Assembly (NCBI GenBank): GCA_037127915.1
Contig: JBAXXL010000013.1
Coordinates: 1 to 64,000, forward strand
Source: JBAXXL01 sp037127915
GTDB lineage: Bacteria; Bacteroidota; Ignavibacteria; Kapaibacteriales; UBA2268
Length of the DNA: 64,000 nt
Direction: 5' to 3'
In this document: piece by piece, positions 8,293-16,915 of the stretch
How the letters are laid out: each line of letters starts with the position of its first letter
Position numbering within the stretch: the first letter of the stretch is position 1
Program-made: the position numbers and the translations under genes
Notes under the pieces: generated by a model
What the model was told of the DNA's origin: nothing
Database searches by the model: none
The model's input: only the letters and a program-made list of their open reading frames with translations

Positions 8293-9231
8293 ATGAAAAA
8301 CAAAATTTTAGTTTCAGTAATATTTATCTTATCAATTGCTTCAAGCTATGCAACCGACACCCCATTTGGGTTTTTGAGGTTTGCCTCGGGAGCGCGTACT
8401 GCCGGACTTTCCGGTGCAGTTACATCTATGACCGGCGATTTGGAAACGGTAATATTCAATCCCGCTTCGCTTTATACAGTTGAAGATAAAAATGTTAACG
8501 TAACATTTATTAAGCACGTCTTAGATATCAATTCCGGTTTGTTGGCTTATTCCTTTAATATTAAGGGTGACAATGGAAAATTTGCCGCAACGGCAGGTTT
8601 TACAAGTTATGGCTCGTTCGATTACGCCGATAACCAAGGAAATTTGAATGGAACTTTCGGTGCAACAGATTTGGCTTTAGGATTATCCTATTCTAACGAA
8701 ATTGACACCAATTTCCTATATGGTGTTACCGCTAAATATGTATATGCCGGAATAGAAAAAGCCTCAACAAGCGCATTGGCGGTTGATGCCGGTATTCTAT
8801 ATATGCTTCCAGACGGTAGAACCAATGTTGGACTTTCGATGCTCAACGCCGGATTCCAGGTGACCAAAATCGGTGAACAAACCGATAAATTACCTTTAGA
8901 TGTTAGGATTGGTATAAACCACCGGTTAAAAGGTTTGCCATTATTATTTAATTTTTCTATGCATCACCTTGCTGATGAAACAAATGGCTTCTTTAATCGT
9001 TTAAAGTATTTTAGTATTGGCGGCGAATTCAATTTCGGCGAATATGTGTTAGTCAGAATTGGATACGACAATCAAATACGTACTTTGACAGGCGCAGAAA
9101 AAGATAAAGGATTAACCGGATTTTCCGGCGGATTGGGAATAAAAACCCCGGTTGTAAATTTTGACTATGGTATTAACCAATACGGTGCCGCGGCACTACT
9201 ACATAGATTTAGTTTTGAATTTAATTTATAA
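8293..9231 (+). CDS. PorV/PorQ-family outer-membrane barrel
   Basis: A 312-residue exported barrel with a signal peptide ending at SSYA. The N-terminus PFGFLRFASGARTAGLSGA and then ETVIFNPASLYT is the UPF0164/PorV/PorQ signature (small-residue-rich first strand, then NPA). Strands alternate to a terminal RFSFEFNL. PorV and PorQ act at the outer membrane in the type IX system, PorV as shuttle for cargo to the attachment complex. Length near 310 and the FLRF start favour PorQ, but I cannot decide between PorQ, PorV and another paralog. It fits the five T9SS cargo proteins in the window. Confidence 0.75.
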   Translation: MKNKILVSVIFILSIASSYATDTPFGFLRFASGARTAGLSGAVTSMTGDLETVIFNPASLYTVEDKNVNVTFIKHVLDINSGLLAYSFNIKGDNGKFAATAGFTSYGSFDYADNQGNLNGTFGATDLALGLSYSNEIDTNFLYGVTAKYVYAGIEKASTSALAVDAGILYMLPDGRTNVGLSMLNAGFQVTKIGEQTDKLPLDVRIGINHRLKGLPLLFNFSMHHLADETNGFFNRLKYFSIGGEFNFGEYVLVRIGYDNQIRTLTGAEKDKGLTGFSGGLGIKTPVVNFDYGINQYGAAALLHRFSFEFNL

Positions 9232-9260
9232 TGTATAATTTTTTTTAATTTGGAGTATTT

Positions 9261-9662
9261 ATGAGAACTATTAAATTAGCTGTATTAGCTTTAATTCTAT
9301 CCACCGTTACTATGTTCGCTCAAGGCCAACCACAAGAAACAAAATTACCTGATTTGGATATCACATTCCAAGCCGGTGATTTAGCATTAGTGTATCAAAA
9401 TCTTGTTACAGTTGACATTAAAGGCACAGAAGCTCAAGCATTTGTTGAAGTACAAAACTTCTTGAAACCACATATTGACAAATTAATTGCAAACAAAGCA
9501 AAAACTGACGAAAATGTCAAAATCACAATGGGTGCTCAAGTTGCGAACTATCTTTATGAATTCACACAAAGAATGACAATCAAAGGTGGAGATGCCGCAA
9601 TGTTAGTAAGATTTAAAACTGCTATACTTGACGCCGCTAAAGCTACTAAAGCTACTAAATAA
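9261..9662 (+). CDS. Small exported protein of unknown function
   Basis: A 133-residue protein with a signal peptide cleaved before Gln (TMFA|QGQPQ). The mature part is mostly helical by composition, with a C-terminal Ala/Lys/Thr-rich end (AAKATKATK, a short direct repeat of GCTACTAAA in the DNA). A GGAG sequence lies 9 bases before the ATG. It follows the PorV/PorQ gene by 29 bases and is probably co-transcribed. I recognise no family. Confidence 0.7.
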   Translation: MRTIKLAVLALILSTVTMFAQGQPQETKLPDLDITFQAGDLALVYQNLVTVDIKGTEAQAFVEVQNFLKPHIDKLIANKAKTDENVKITMGAQVANYLYEFTQRMTIKGGDAAMLVRFKTAILDAAKATKATK

Positions 9663-9703
9663 TTAAACGCAAAAAACAAGCTTATAAATCAACAATTCTA
9701 AGC

Positions 9704-9762
9704 TTAGGATGAAAATCCTAACAATGCGCAAAAGGCAACCTATCGAAAGATGGGTTGATTGT
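9704..9762 (+). ncRNA. Possible structured RNA with two GAAA tetraloop hairpins
   Basis: Two hairpins follow each other: a 7-bp stem TTAGGAT/ATCCTAA (9704-9721) and a 9-bp stem CAACCTATC/GATGGGTTG (9736-9757, one G-U), both capped by GAAA. An outer helix ACAAT/ATTGT (9721-9725 with 9758-9762) encloses the second with a 10-base one-sided bulge. The part GGCAACC-stem-GAAA is reminiscent of half of a GEMM c-di-GMP aptamer, but the second half is missing. No T run follows, so a simple terminator is not obvious. It lies after the small exported gene. Confidence 0.35.
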
Positions 9763-10145
9763 GTTTAGGGGTGTTGGGGTTTAGGGTGTAGGGGATGGGA
9801 AGAAATTGAAAATTCAAGATGAGAAGAAGGTCGAAGAATGGCACGCTGATGACACAGATTTTACAGATGAACGCAGATTTTTGTTTGCTCGATTTTGAAA
9901 GCAGATAACGCGCTGATATATATAATGCTTGTCATCGTAAGTTATGAGTTATGAGTTATAAATTATAAGTTGGAAGAAAGAAGAAGAGGGGTTTGGGGAT
10001 AGGGTATGGGGTATGGGAAGAAGTCATACTGAGCGAAGCGACGTATCCATCTTCTAAAATTTTGAAATGAAGGGACAGGTCGCGACCTGTCCCTACAGAT
10101 AGGGTGGACTTGCGAAGAAAATCAATTACGAATTAAAAACCACCC
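9763..10145. repeat. Intergenic repeat mosaic
   Basis: No gene. From left to right: a G-rich stretch (runs of TAGGGG/GTTGGGG type, about 9765-9799); a copy of the long dispersed repeat (GCTGATGACACAGATTTTAC... to about 9935); short repeats of GTTATGAGTTATAA; a second G-rich stretch (about 9986-10019); the element with GAGCGAAGCGA (about 10025-10055); and a perfect palindrome at 10071-10094. Confidence 0.65.
10071..10094. repeat. Perfect 24-base palindrome
   Basis: AGGGACAGGTCG is followed directly by its own reverse complement with no loop. It lies between two genes, 52 bases from the end of the YhcG gene, and has no T run, so a terminator role is doubtful. Confidence 0.75.
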
Positions 10146-11207
10146 TTATTGCAATTTCAGCATTTCCTTTTCAATTTCTTCAATTGTAGGTAGGTTGCTT
10201 ATAATATTATCTTTCATTAATTGTTCTAATTGATACGCCGCAACTCCGAGAGGTTTATCCAATCCTCTCATAGCGTATTCAACTTTGACATTGCTTTTTG
10301 AAGCGCACAACAGCAATCCAATAGTAGGCTCATCCACCGGTGTTTTGATTTTGTCATCTACTGCACTAATATAAAAATTAAGTTTCGAAATATATTCAGG
10401 CATAAATTCGCCTGCTTTTAATTCAATGACAATATATGAGTGTAGAATCGTGTGGTAAAACAATAAATCGATTTTATAATCAGTATTTTCAACTTCAATT
10501 GCAAATTGGCGCCCAATAAATGCAAAACCTTTACCTAATTCAATCAGAAAGTCGGTTATTTTTTCTATCAGCAATTTTTCAATTTCCAGCTCCTTTATTT
10601 TTTTTTCTAGCGATAAAAAACCAAAATTATATGGGTCTTTAAATATTCCGGTTGCTAAATCGGACTGATATTCCGGCAATGTCAGCTCAAAATTGTTTAT
10701 GGCTTTCCCGCTTCGTTCGTACAATTTGCTTTGAATCTGCAATAACATAACATCTCTGCTCCACTCATTTTTGGCAGTTTCTATTATATAAAAAGCTCTT
10801 TCGTTAATTTCTTTAACTTTGGTGATTAAGCTGATATGGTGGTACCACGTTATTTGTGCAAGCGGGACTTGCACAAATTCATTGGGATTTTGTGCAAGCG
10901 GGACTTGCACAATTGGATAACTGGGATAAGCTTCAGCAAAAGCACGCATATATTTTAGATTCCGAACCGAAAAGCCACTACTATCAGGAAAGGTTTTAGA
11001 AATATCATTTGCTAGTAAATCAATAACTTTACTCCCCCAGCCCTTAGCATTTTGTTGTTTTAAAATTAAATCTCCAATATCCCAATACAATTGGAGCATT
11101 TCTTGATTAATTTTCAAAGCTGCTAGGGTTTGCGCCTGTTTTATTCTATTGGTTATTAATAATGACCAATTTTGATAGTCCTGAGTTGAGATTAATTCTA
11201 AATTCAT
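10146..11207 (-). CDS. YhcG (DUF1016) PD-(D/E)XK nuclease family protein, copy 1
   Basis: A 353-residue protein of the DUF1016/YhcG family. The N-terminal helical domain has YWDIGDLILK and FPDSSGFSVRNLKYMRAF; the linker (about 99-118) holds VQVPLAQ twice; then WYHH, and the nuclease core LGKGFAFIGRQ, Asp247 (KIDLLFYH) and Glu262-x-Lys264 (VIELKAGEF). These are the expected PD-(D/E)XK residues, so it should be an active nuclease or nickase; substrate unknown. The linker repeat is encoded by two copies of a palindrome (10852-10912). It is closer to the copy at 22659 (same IELKA core) than to the one at 21516. It stands alone among repeat DNA. Confidence 0.88.
   Translation of the reverse strand: MNLELISTQDYQNWSLLITNRIKQAQTLAALKINQEMLQLYWDIGDLILKQQNAKGWGSKVIDLLANDISKTFPDSSGFSVRNLKYMRAFAEAYPSYPIVQVPLAQNPNEFVQVPLAQITWYHHISLITKVKEINERAFYIIETAKNEWSRDVMLLQIQSKLYERSGKAINNFELTLPEYQSDLATGIFKDPYNFGFLSLEKKIKELEIEKLLIEKITDFLIELGKGFAFIGRQFAIEVENTDYKIDLLFYHTILHSYIVIELKAGEFMPEYISKLNFYISAVDDKIKTPVDEPTIGLLLCASKSNVKVEYAMRGLDKPLGVAAYQLEQLMKDNIISNLPTIEEIEKEMLKLQ
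10852..10912. repeat. Two in-frame palindromes in the YhcG copy 1 linker
   Basis: Palindrome A has 11-bp arms ATTTGTGCAAG/CTTGCACAAAT (10852-10878), palindrome B 9-bp arms TTGTGCAAG/CTTGCACAA (10890-10912). Both have the 5-base loop CGGGA and start 36 bases apart. Each encodes VQVPLAQ on the minus strand. Confidence 0.85.
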
Positions 11208-11597
11208 ATCGCTAATAATTTATAAATTCATAAATAAATATTGTCACAATTCAACTAATTTTATTTCTTCTTTTTTACTTACTACAAACTTAACAAAAAT
11301 TAAATCAATTACGAATTAAAAATTACGAATTACGAGAAGATGGATTCCCGATCGAGTCGGGAATGACATTCGCCTTCCTTGCATTGGAACCCATTATGAA
11401 AAATAAAAAAATTATTTTCAATTTTTCTCAAACAGATATGTTATTTAATAATAGTCATATATGCCGAATTTACGAATTATGACAAAAAATTAATTTAATG
11501 AAAGAGAAAGAAATGGACTTCTCAGTTGTCTATACATAAGTAAATGTACAAATTTTGAAAAATCATATTTTTAATATCGAATATAAGAGGTATTTTA
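11208..11597. repeat. Intergenic region with one hairpin repeat
   Basis: Contains repeats of AATTACGAATTA (about 11303-11335) and a hairpin repeat with stem CCCGA/TCGGG, loop TCGAG, between GATGGATT and GAATGACA (about 11339-11368). The remaining AT-rich part up to 11597 should hold the promoter of the next gene, but no good TAnnTTTG box is seen. AGAGG 10 bases before the ATG at 11598 may help initiation. Confidence 0.55.
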
Positions 11598-14500
11598 ATG
11601 AAAACTATTTATCGTATTTCGTCAATTATTGCTCTATATTTATTTCTGATTGCTTCTCAACTCACGGCAAATGAGGATGTAGAAAAAATAGTGAAAGATA
11701 TGCCCCGTTTGTTGGGTTCTACAAATGAGGGTACAGAGTTCTTGATGACATTCCACCCGGGTCTGCATAACACAAATCTTAGTAAAGCTATCAAGATTTA
11801 CATAAGCTCGGCTTATACTACGAAAGTAACAATCGAGATTCCGGGAAAGAAAGTATCTCTGCAAAAAACGACTATACCAAACGGTGTTATCGAGGTAGCT
11901 TTTTCACCCGATGTTGCTCAATGCTATACAAAATCGGTCGATGAACCGCCGCAGTCGCAACAAGTATATAAAGGTTACGCCATTATAATCAAATCGAATG
12001 CGCCGATTATATGCTACGGAATATCCAATAGTGATAATTTGTCCGAAGGATATATGGCAATACCTACAAAAAGCTTAGGGAAGAATTATATTGTTTCATC
12101 GTATAATGACCCTTCCTGGGATAACGGAGTTCAATACTTAACATCTTATACAAGCATTGTCGGTGTTTATGATAACACCACTGTAAATATAAAATTAGGT
12201 GGTCGTTTCGCGAATTATACTCCCGGTACCAAGAAATTGAAAACCGGTGACAGCGACTCTAAAGTACTCAACAAAGGTGATGTTTGGTTGATTGGTGTAC
12301 AGGGTGATTATAATGATTTAACAGGTACAAGCGTAAATGCCGATAAACAGGTTGCTGTGGTATCGGGCAGTTATTGCGCTAATGTACCCGCACAGATGGG
12401 TCCCTGCAATTATCTCATAGAACAGGATTTGCCAATGGAAAGCTGGGGTACAAAATACCATGTAGCACCTATATACCATCGCCAAAATGCCTCAATAATA
12501 CGATTTTTCGCCGCGCAACAAAACACTAAAATTTATAAAAATGGAATTGAATGGTCAAATATTATTGATGTTGGTGGAGCTGAAACAACAGGATATAAAG
12601 AACGCCGCTTTGTTTCGGAATCAGAGAGCTATTTACCTGTTACAATTTCTGCGTATAGTCCTATTAACGTTGTCCAATACAATACTGGTCAAGAAGATGA
12701 TGGAGAGGATGCTTCTTCATTCCAAATGGCATTAACTCCGGTGGAGCAATACCAAAAATCTCTTTTTTGGTGTACGCCGGGGACAAAAGAGGGAGCCCCA
12801 TTCCATAAAAACTACTTGAATATAATCTATAAATCCACATCAGGTGGACAAATACCAGACGATCTGCAATTTGGCGAGGTAATGAAAGGAGTCATGACAT
12901 GGGCGCCATTGTCAACATTAGTAAATAAGCCGGGCTTCGAGATTCCAGATCCGGATGTGACTGATTTCCGATATTATTATTCGTTGACAATAACTTTGGG
13001 TGATTCATTGGGTGTTTACGGATTGAAAGCCAACGACCCTTTGACAGCTTATATTTATGGATATGGCGACAGCTTAAATTCTTACGCCTATCCTGTGTCG
13101 GTTTCAGTAAAGGACCTCACAAAAGATGACACCAAGGCACCGTTGCCAACGTATGTCTTAGATTGCTGTGGGCAGGTGCACGGCAGTGTAACCGAACAAC
13201 CGGAAGACGAATTATTGCGTTCCAATTTGGCGAACATTTATATGAATAAGATTGAAAGCTACAATTATTTCGATTTAGAGTATGACGAAGCCAACTTCAA
13301 CCCGGGAGTAACAGAAACTGTTGATTGGAAACTGGTTCCATGTGATTGGGTATCGGACGCCAGAGCAGTACTAACCTTTTCCGACCGCGCAGGAAACGAC
13401 ACAACAATAACAATCGATTATCAACCGGCAAGATTTTCATTGCAAAACAGCGTAGTGGATTGGGGTAATAAAGGATATGATGCTCTGCCCGAATCGAAAG
13501 CTTTCAATATTAAAAACAAATCGTCAAAAGCTATAGTAATTGACTCAATAATGCTATTGTCGGCGGATAAAGGACGCGAATGGGCATACAATGGTTTTAA
13601 GCTGGATCCGGCGATTTACAAAGCAAATGGAGGAGTGTTGCCGGGTTATTCAATACCTGTCGGTGGAGAATTGATATTTAACCTTATATTTGACCCTGCA
13701 ACTGTAAAAGCAGAATTTGATGCGGGAAAATTGGATTTTCTTGATTCGATAGGAATAAAAGCAAATTGGTCTGATGTCATGAATGGAGGATATTGCTACT
13801 CGAGATATATAGGAGCGGCAAAGGCGGCGATGGCATATCCGTGTATAAGTGTTGATAGAGTAGATTTCGGCAAAGTTAATGTTGGAGAAACAAGAACTAT
13901 GAATTTCACAATTTTCAATCATGGCTCTTCACAATTAACTATAACCGGTTACAGTTTTTTTTCAGGAAATGCGGATGGAATTTATGAAACAAGTTTAGGA
14001 GCTATTTCTGCCGAAAATCCGGTAAGAATTTGGGCGAATGAGGCGAAAACATTCACTGTAACATTCAAACCCAAAGAAATGATAAATTACTCAGATAAAA
14101 TTATATTCGAAAGTGATGCCTTCGAAACCTGCACGGACCACGACCCGATTTTGGAATTAAACGGGGCGGGTACAGATCTGCTGATAGAGCCAATAGCGGA
14201 TGTAACAATACTCAAAAATACTATTGCTAACATAGCAATTATCACAAACAGTGCTAAGCCAAGCACTCTCAAAGTTACACTACGAAACGATTCCACAAAT
14301 CTATTTCACAGAGATAGTACGCTAATAACGGGAAGCAACAATATCTACAATTTAAAAATTAATCCAATAAAGGACAGTACGGGTTCTTGCTATGTAGAAA
14401 TAGATGCTGAAGATGAATTTCGTTCAGGTTCGACATCTTTCAAATTTACAGTTGAGGGCGGCGGATCGGTGGAAGATAATTTGCTGATTAATAATAGTAT

Positions 14501-14750
14501 TTTTATTTCTCCAAACCCGGTAAATAGCTCAAGCGTCAATATTGAATATGAACTTAATTGCAATTGCACTATTGTTTTAGCGCTTTATAATTCCAATGGA
14601 CTGTTGATTAGCAATTTGCTTAATGAATTTCAAGCGGCAGGAAGTCAATCATTCACACTTCCGGTGGGAGATCTCGCCGCAGGAGTCTATTTCATAGAAT
14701 TAAAAGCAGGCGATTCGGTTGGACACAAGAGTTTTGTGATTGTAAAATAG
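11598..14750 (+). CDS. Large T9SS cargo with IgGFc-binding-like N-terminal domain
   Basis: A 1050-residue secreted protein. After the signal peptide (to about LTANE), residues of about 35-360 fit the IgGFc-binding N-terminal domain found in many bacterial surface proteins (FLMTFHPGLHN, then YAIIIKSNAPIICYGIS, MAIPTKSLGKNYIVSSY, VAVVSGSYCANVP, CNYLIEQDLPMESWGTKY). Further on is a choice-of-anchor/ASH-type Ig domain (VDFGKVNVGETRTMNFTIFN). The end is a T9SS type A sorting domain (SPNPVNSSS... LPVGDLAAGVYFIELKAG... SFVIVK). Probably attached to the outer surface; binding partner unknown. It stands alone as a transcription unit. Confidence 0.85.
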   Translation: MKTIYRISSIIALYLFLIASQLTANEDVEKIVKDMPRLLGSTNEGTEFLMTFHPGLHNTNLSKAIKIYISSAYTTKVTIEIPGKKVSLQKTTIPNGVIEVAFSPDVAQCYTKSVDEPPQSQQVYKGYAIIIKSNAPIICYGISNSDNLSEGYMAIPTKSLGKNYIVSSYNDPSWDNGVQYLTSYTSIVGVYDNTTVNIKLGGRFANYTPGTKKLKTGDSDSKVLNKGDVWLIGVQGDYNDLTGTSVNADKQVAVVSGSYCANVPAQMGPCNYLIEQDLPMESWGTKYHVAPIYHRQNASIIRFFAAQQNTKIYKNGIEWSNIIDVGGAETTGYKERRFVSESESYLPVTISAYSPINVVQYNTGQEDDGEDASSFQMALTPVEQYQKSLFWCTPGTKEGAPFHKNYLNIIYKSTSGGQIPDDLQFGEVMKGVMTWAPLSTLVNKPGFEIPDPDVTDFRYYYSLTITLGDSLGVYGLKANDPLTAYIYGYGDSLNSYAYPVSVSVKDLTKDDTKAPLPTYVLDCCGQVHGSVTEQPEDELLRSNLANIYMNKIESYNYFDLEYDEANFNPGVTETVDWKLVPCDWVSDARAVLTFSDRAGNDTTITIDYQPARFSLQNSVVDWGNKGYDALPESKAFNIKNKSSKAIVIDSIMLLSADKGREWAYNGFKLDPAIYKANGGVLPGYSIPVGGELIFNLIFDPATVKAEFDAGKLDFLDSIGIKANWSDVMNGGYCYSRYIGAAKAAMAYPCISVDRVDFGKVNVGETRTMNFTIFNHGSSQLTITGYSFFSGNADGIYETSLGAISAENPVRIWANEAKTFTVTFKPKEMINYSDKIIFESDAFETCTDHDPILELNGAGTDLLIEPIADVTILKNTIANIAIITNSAKPSTLKVTLRNDSTNLFHRDSTLITGSNNIYNLKINPIKDSTGSCYVEIDAEDEFRSGSTSFKFTVEGGGSVEDNLLINNSIFISPNPVNSSSVNIEYELNCNCTIVLALYNSNGLLISNLLNEFQAAGSQSFTLPVGDLAAGVYFIELKAGDSVGHKSFVIVK

Positions 14751-15262
14751 AGAAAACAATTGGTAATGGTTAATTGAAAATTGTCAATGGTTAATGAGAA
14801 GAAAAGCGAAGAATGGCACGATGATGACGCTGATTTGGCAGATGAACGCAGATTATTGTTTGTTCGATATTGGAAGCAGATATCTCGCTGATATATATGA
14901 TGCATACCATTATTAACGAAATGAAGAATCCATCTTCAAGAAGTGTATAGGGGATTGGGCATGAAGAAATTGAAAATTGAAAATGAGAAGAAGCGAGAAG
15001 AATAGCACACAGATGACGCTGATTTGGCAGATGAACGCAGATTATTGTTTGCTCGATATTGGAAGCAGATATCTCGCTGATATATATAATGCATACCATT
15101 ATTAACGAAATGAAGAATCCATCTTCAAGAAGGGTATAGGGGATTGGGGATTGGGCATGAAGAAATTGAAAATTAAAAATTGAAAATGAGAAGAAGGGCG
15201 AAGAATGGCACGATGATGACGCTGATTTGGCAGATGAATACAGATTGATTTTAGTGAAACCG
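14751..15262 (+). repeat. Tandem copies of a ~190-base dispersed repeat
   Basis: Three consecutive copies begin with GACGCTGATTTGGCAGATGA at 14826, 15015 and 15218 (spacing 189 and 203 bases); the third stops early. A unit contains the dispersed repeat (GCTGATTTGGCAGATGAACG, then TCGATATTGGAAGCAGATAT), ACCATTATTAACGAAATG, GAATCCATCTTC and a TAGGGGATTGGG stretch. Frames read here on the minus strand (up to 102 codons) are translations of the repeat, not genes. Confidence 0.8.
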
Positions 15263-15295
15263 ATTCATCTGATGACTGGCAGTCATCAGATGAAT
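15263..15295. repeat. 33-base palindrome inside the sorting-domain remnant
   Basis: Arms of 15 bp, ATTCATCTGATGACT and its complement, with the 3-base loop GGC. It lies directly before the codons for NIESLPKGIYF, the same place where the genes at 37933 and 41058 carry a different palindrome. Confidence 0.85.
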
Positions 15296-15367
15296 ATAGA
15301 GAGTTTGCCAAAAGGGATTTATTTTGTGAAAGCGGTCGGCGAAACGGTAAAGCTTGTAAAAATGTAA
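15290..15367 (+). pseudogene. Remnant of a T9SS sorting domain
   Basis: The frame from ATG at 15290 to TAA at 15365-15367 reads MNIESLPKGIYFVKAVGET then VKLVKM, which is the last ~26 residues of a Por-type C-terminal sorting domain, close to NISDLPKGIYFVKAG at the end of the gene at 37933. The frame stays open upstream but turns into repeat sequence before 15255, so the rest of the gene is lost. It shows that a T9SS cargo gene once stood here, or that its 3' end was copied here with the repeats. Confidence 0.75.
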
Positions 15368-15410
15368 GACAGTTTGTAAAGTTAAAAGTTCGTAAAATTT
15401 GTAAAGAGAA

Positions 15411-15432
15411 GACGACCCATTGGGTCGTCTTT
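15411..15432 (+). terminator. Terminator-like hairpin
   Basis: Stem GACGACCC/GGGTCGTC with loop ATT, followed by TTT. It lies 44 bases after the stop of the sorting-domain remnant and could be its old terminator. The rest of the gap to 15657 is repeat DNA (GGTTATAA-type repeats, GATGGATTCTTCACTTTG, TTTCAAAGGGTGTTAGGGGG, TTACAATTAACCATTGACAA). Confidence 0.5.
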
Positions 15433-15657
15433 ACTATTATAACTCATAACTTATAATTTATAACTTTTGAAGATGGATTCTTCACTTTGTAAAGAATGAC
15501 AACGCGGCTATTCTCAATATTTCAAAGGGTGTTAGGGGGTTTCTCTTCTCTTCCTTCACATCAACAATTTACAATTAACCATTGACAATTAATTTTGTGT
15601 CATCAGCGTTCTAATTCTTCTTCTTCTCATTTTCAACTATCAACTATCAATTTTCAA

Positions 15658-16707
15658 TTATAGGAGGTGTACCACAATTGCGGTTATAATTATATTCAGG
15701 ATTGCTATAGGCATCAGAATTTTCCAGCCTATGTGCATCAATTGGTCATAACGGAAGCGCGGAAGTGTCCAGCGTACCCACATAATGAAGAAAACAAGTA
15801 CCCATATTTTCAAAATGAACCATAACAACTGTACCAAAGCGAGCCAAGGCGAACCGGTGATTAAGCCAGTAAATTCAGGGCGGAACGGCAATGCCCAACC
15901 GCCGAAATAAAGCAAAACTATAAAAGTTGCTGAAAGTGTGATGTTCACGTATTCCGCCAAGAAAAACATACCAAATCTCATTCCGGAGTATTCGGTATTG
16001 TAACCGGCGACAAGTTCTTGCTCTGCTTCGGGGAAATCGAATGGCGCGCGGTTAGTTTCAGCAAAAGCGGAAATTAGGAAAATCATAAAGCCCACAGGTT
16101 GAAGAAAAACATTCCAACGAAAACCGCCCCAGGCATTTGCTTGAGCATGGACGATATCTGTAAGATTGAATGATCCGCTGATAATTATTACTCCAATTAT
16201 TGCCAAACCCATCGAAAGTTCGTAGGAAATCATCTGCGCCGAGGCGCGTAAACCGCCCAGTAATGAATATTTGTTATTCGAAGACCAACCGGCTAAAGTG
16301 ATACCGTAAATACCGACCGAAGTCATAGCCAAAATAAAGAGCAATCCGATATTCACATCCGGCGCTATACCGACTTGAATAGTATATCCGAATAATTGGA
16401 AGCTGTCGGCAAAAGGAATTACAGACCAAACTGTGAAAGTAGCAAAAAGTGAAATAACCGGTGCTAAGCCGTGAACAGCTTTATCGGCACCGTCGGGAAC
16501 TATGTCTTCTTTAAGGAAAAGTTTTAATACATCGGCGAAAGGTTGGAGTAAACCAAAGGGACCAACTCTATTCGGACCGATTCTCTGCTGGATAAAAGCC
16601 GCAATCCGCCTCTCGACATAAACATTTGTAGCGGCAACAAGAAGTAACATTGTGATTAATATTAATCCCTTAATTATCGCCAATAGTAGTATATAGAAAA
16701 TTGTCAT
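15658..16707 (-). CDS. nuoH: NADH-quinone oxidoreductase subunit H
   Basis: NuoH is the membrane subunit of respiratory complex I that lies at the quinone-binding chamber. The 349 residues fit the family, with about eight membrane segments. Clear family motifs are ERRIAAFIQQRIGPNRVGP (about 32-50), FLKEDIVPDGAD, and SAFAETNRAPFDFPEAEQEL before VAGYNTEYSGM, with charged loops facing the quinone site. The other nuo genes are not adjacent: repeat DNA lies downstream and a divergent glycosyltransferase upstream. The lone position is unusual because nuo genes are normally in one operon. Confidence 0.95.
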   Translation of the reverse strand: MTIFYILLLAIIKGLILITMLLLVAATNVYVERRIAAFIQQRIGPNRVGPFGLLQPFADVLKLFLKEDIVPDGADKAVHGLAPVISLFATFTVWSVIPFADSFQLFGYTIQVGIAPDVNIGLLFILAMTSVGIYGITLAGWSSNNKYSLLGGLRASAQMISYELSMGLAIIGVIIISGSFNLTDIVHAQANAWGGFRWNVFLQPVGFMIFLISAFAETNRAPFDFPEAEQELVAGYNTEYSGMRFGMFFLAEYVNITLSATFIVLLYFGGWALPFRPEFTGLITGSPWLALVQLLWFILKIWVLVFFIMWVRWTLPRFRYDQLMHIGWKILMPIAILNIIITAIVVHLL

Positions 16708-16879
16708 TGCGTAAATCTTAAAAATGTGTATATTGCCTTAACGCTTTTATTTTTGCAAGTGCTGGTTTTCAGAAACTAAAGCCGTCGGTTTTGAAAACTC
16801 AAACAAAATAATAAGTCGGTTTAATAATAAAATTATTGTTTTCAGAAATATAGTACCTTTTTTTCAAATAGGATTTGAT

Positions 16880-16887
16880 TATATTTG
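16880..16887 (+). promoter_or_regulatory. Possible -7 box of the glycosyltransferase gene
   Basis: TATATTTG matches TAnnTTTG. Transcription would start near 16894, 22 bases before the ATG at 16916. This argues for ATG at 16916 over the in-frame TTG at 16901. Confidence 0.45.
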
Positions 16888-16915
16888 TAAATTATCAAAA
16901 TTGGAATTAAAATAT

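Noticed and set aside
9721..9762. GEMM-type c-di-GMP riboswitch
   Set aside because: Only the first helix with GAAA loop is similar; the second aptamer helix and receptor are missing and no downstream sense gene follows.
14826..15262. CRISPR array
   Set aside because: Units of about 190 bases with repeats throughout, no short identical repeats with unique spacers, and no cas genes.
14687..15311. Minus-strand frames of 69-102 codons with repeated CVHLPNQRH peptides
   Set aside because: They are translations of the tandem dispersed repeat and have no independent support.
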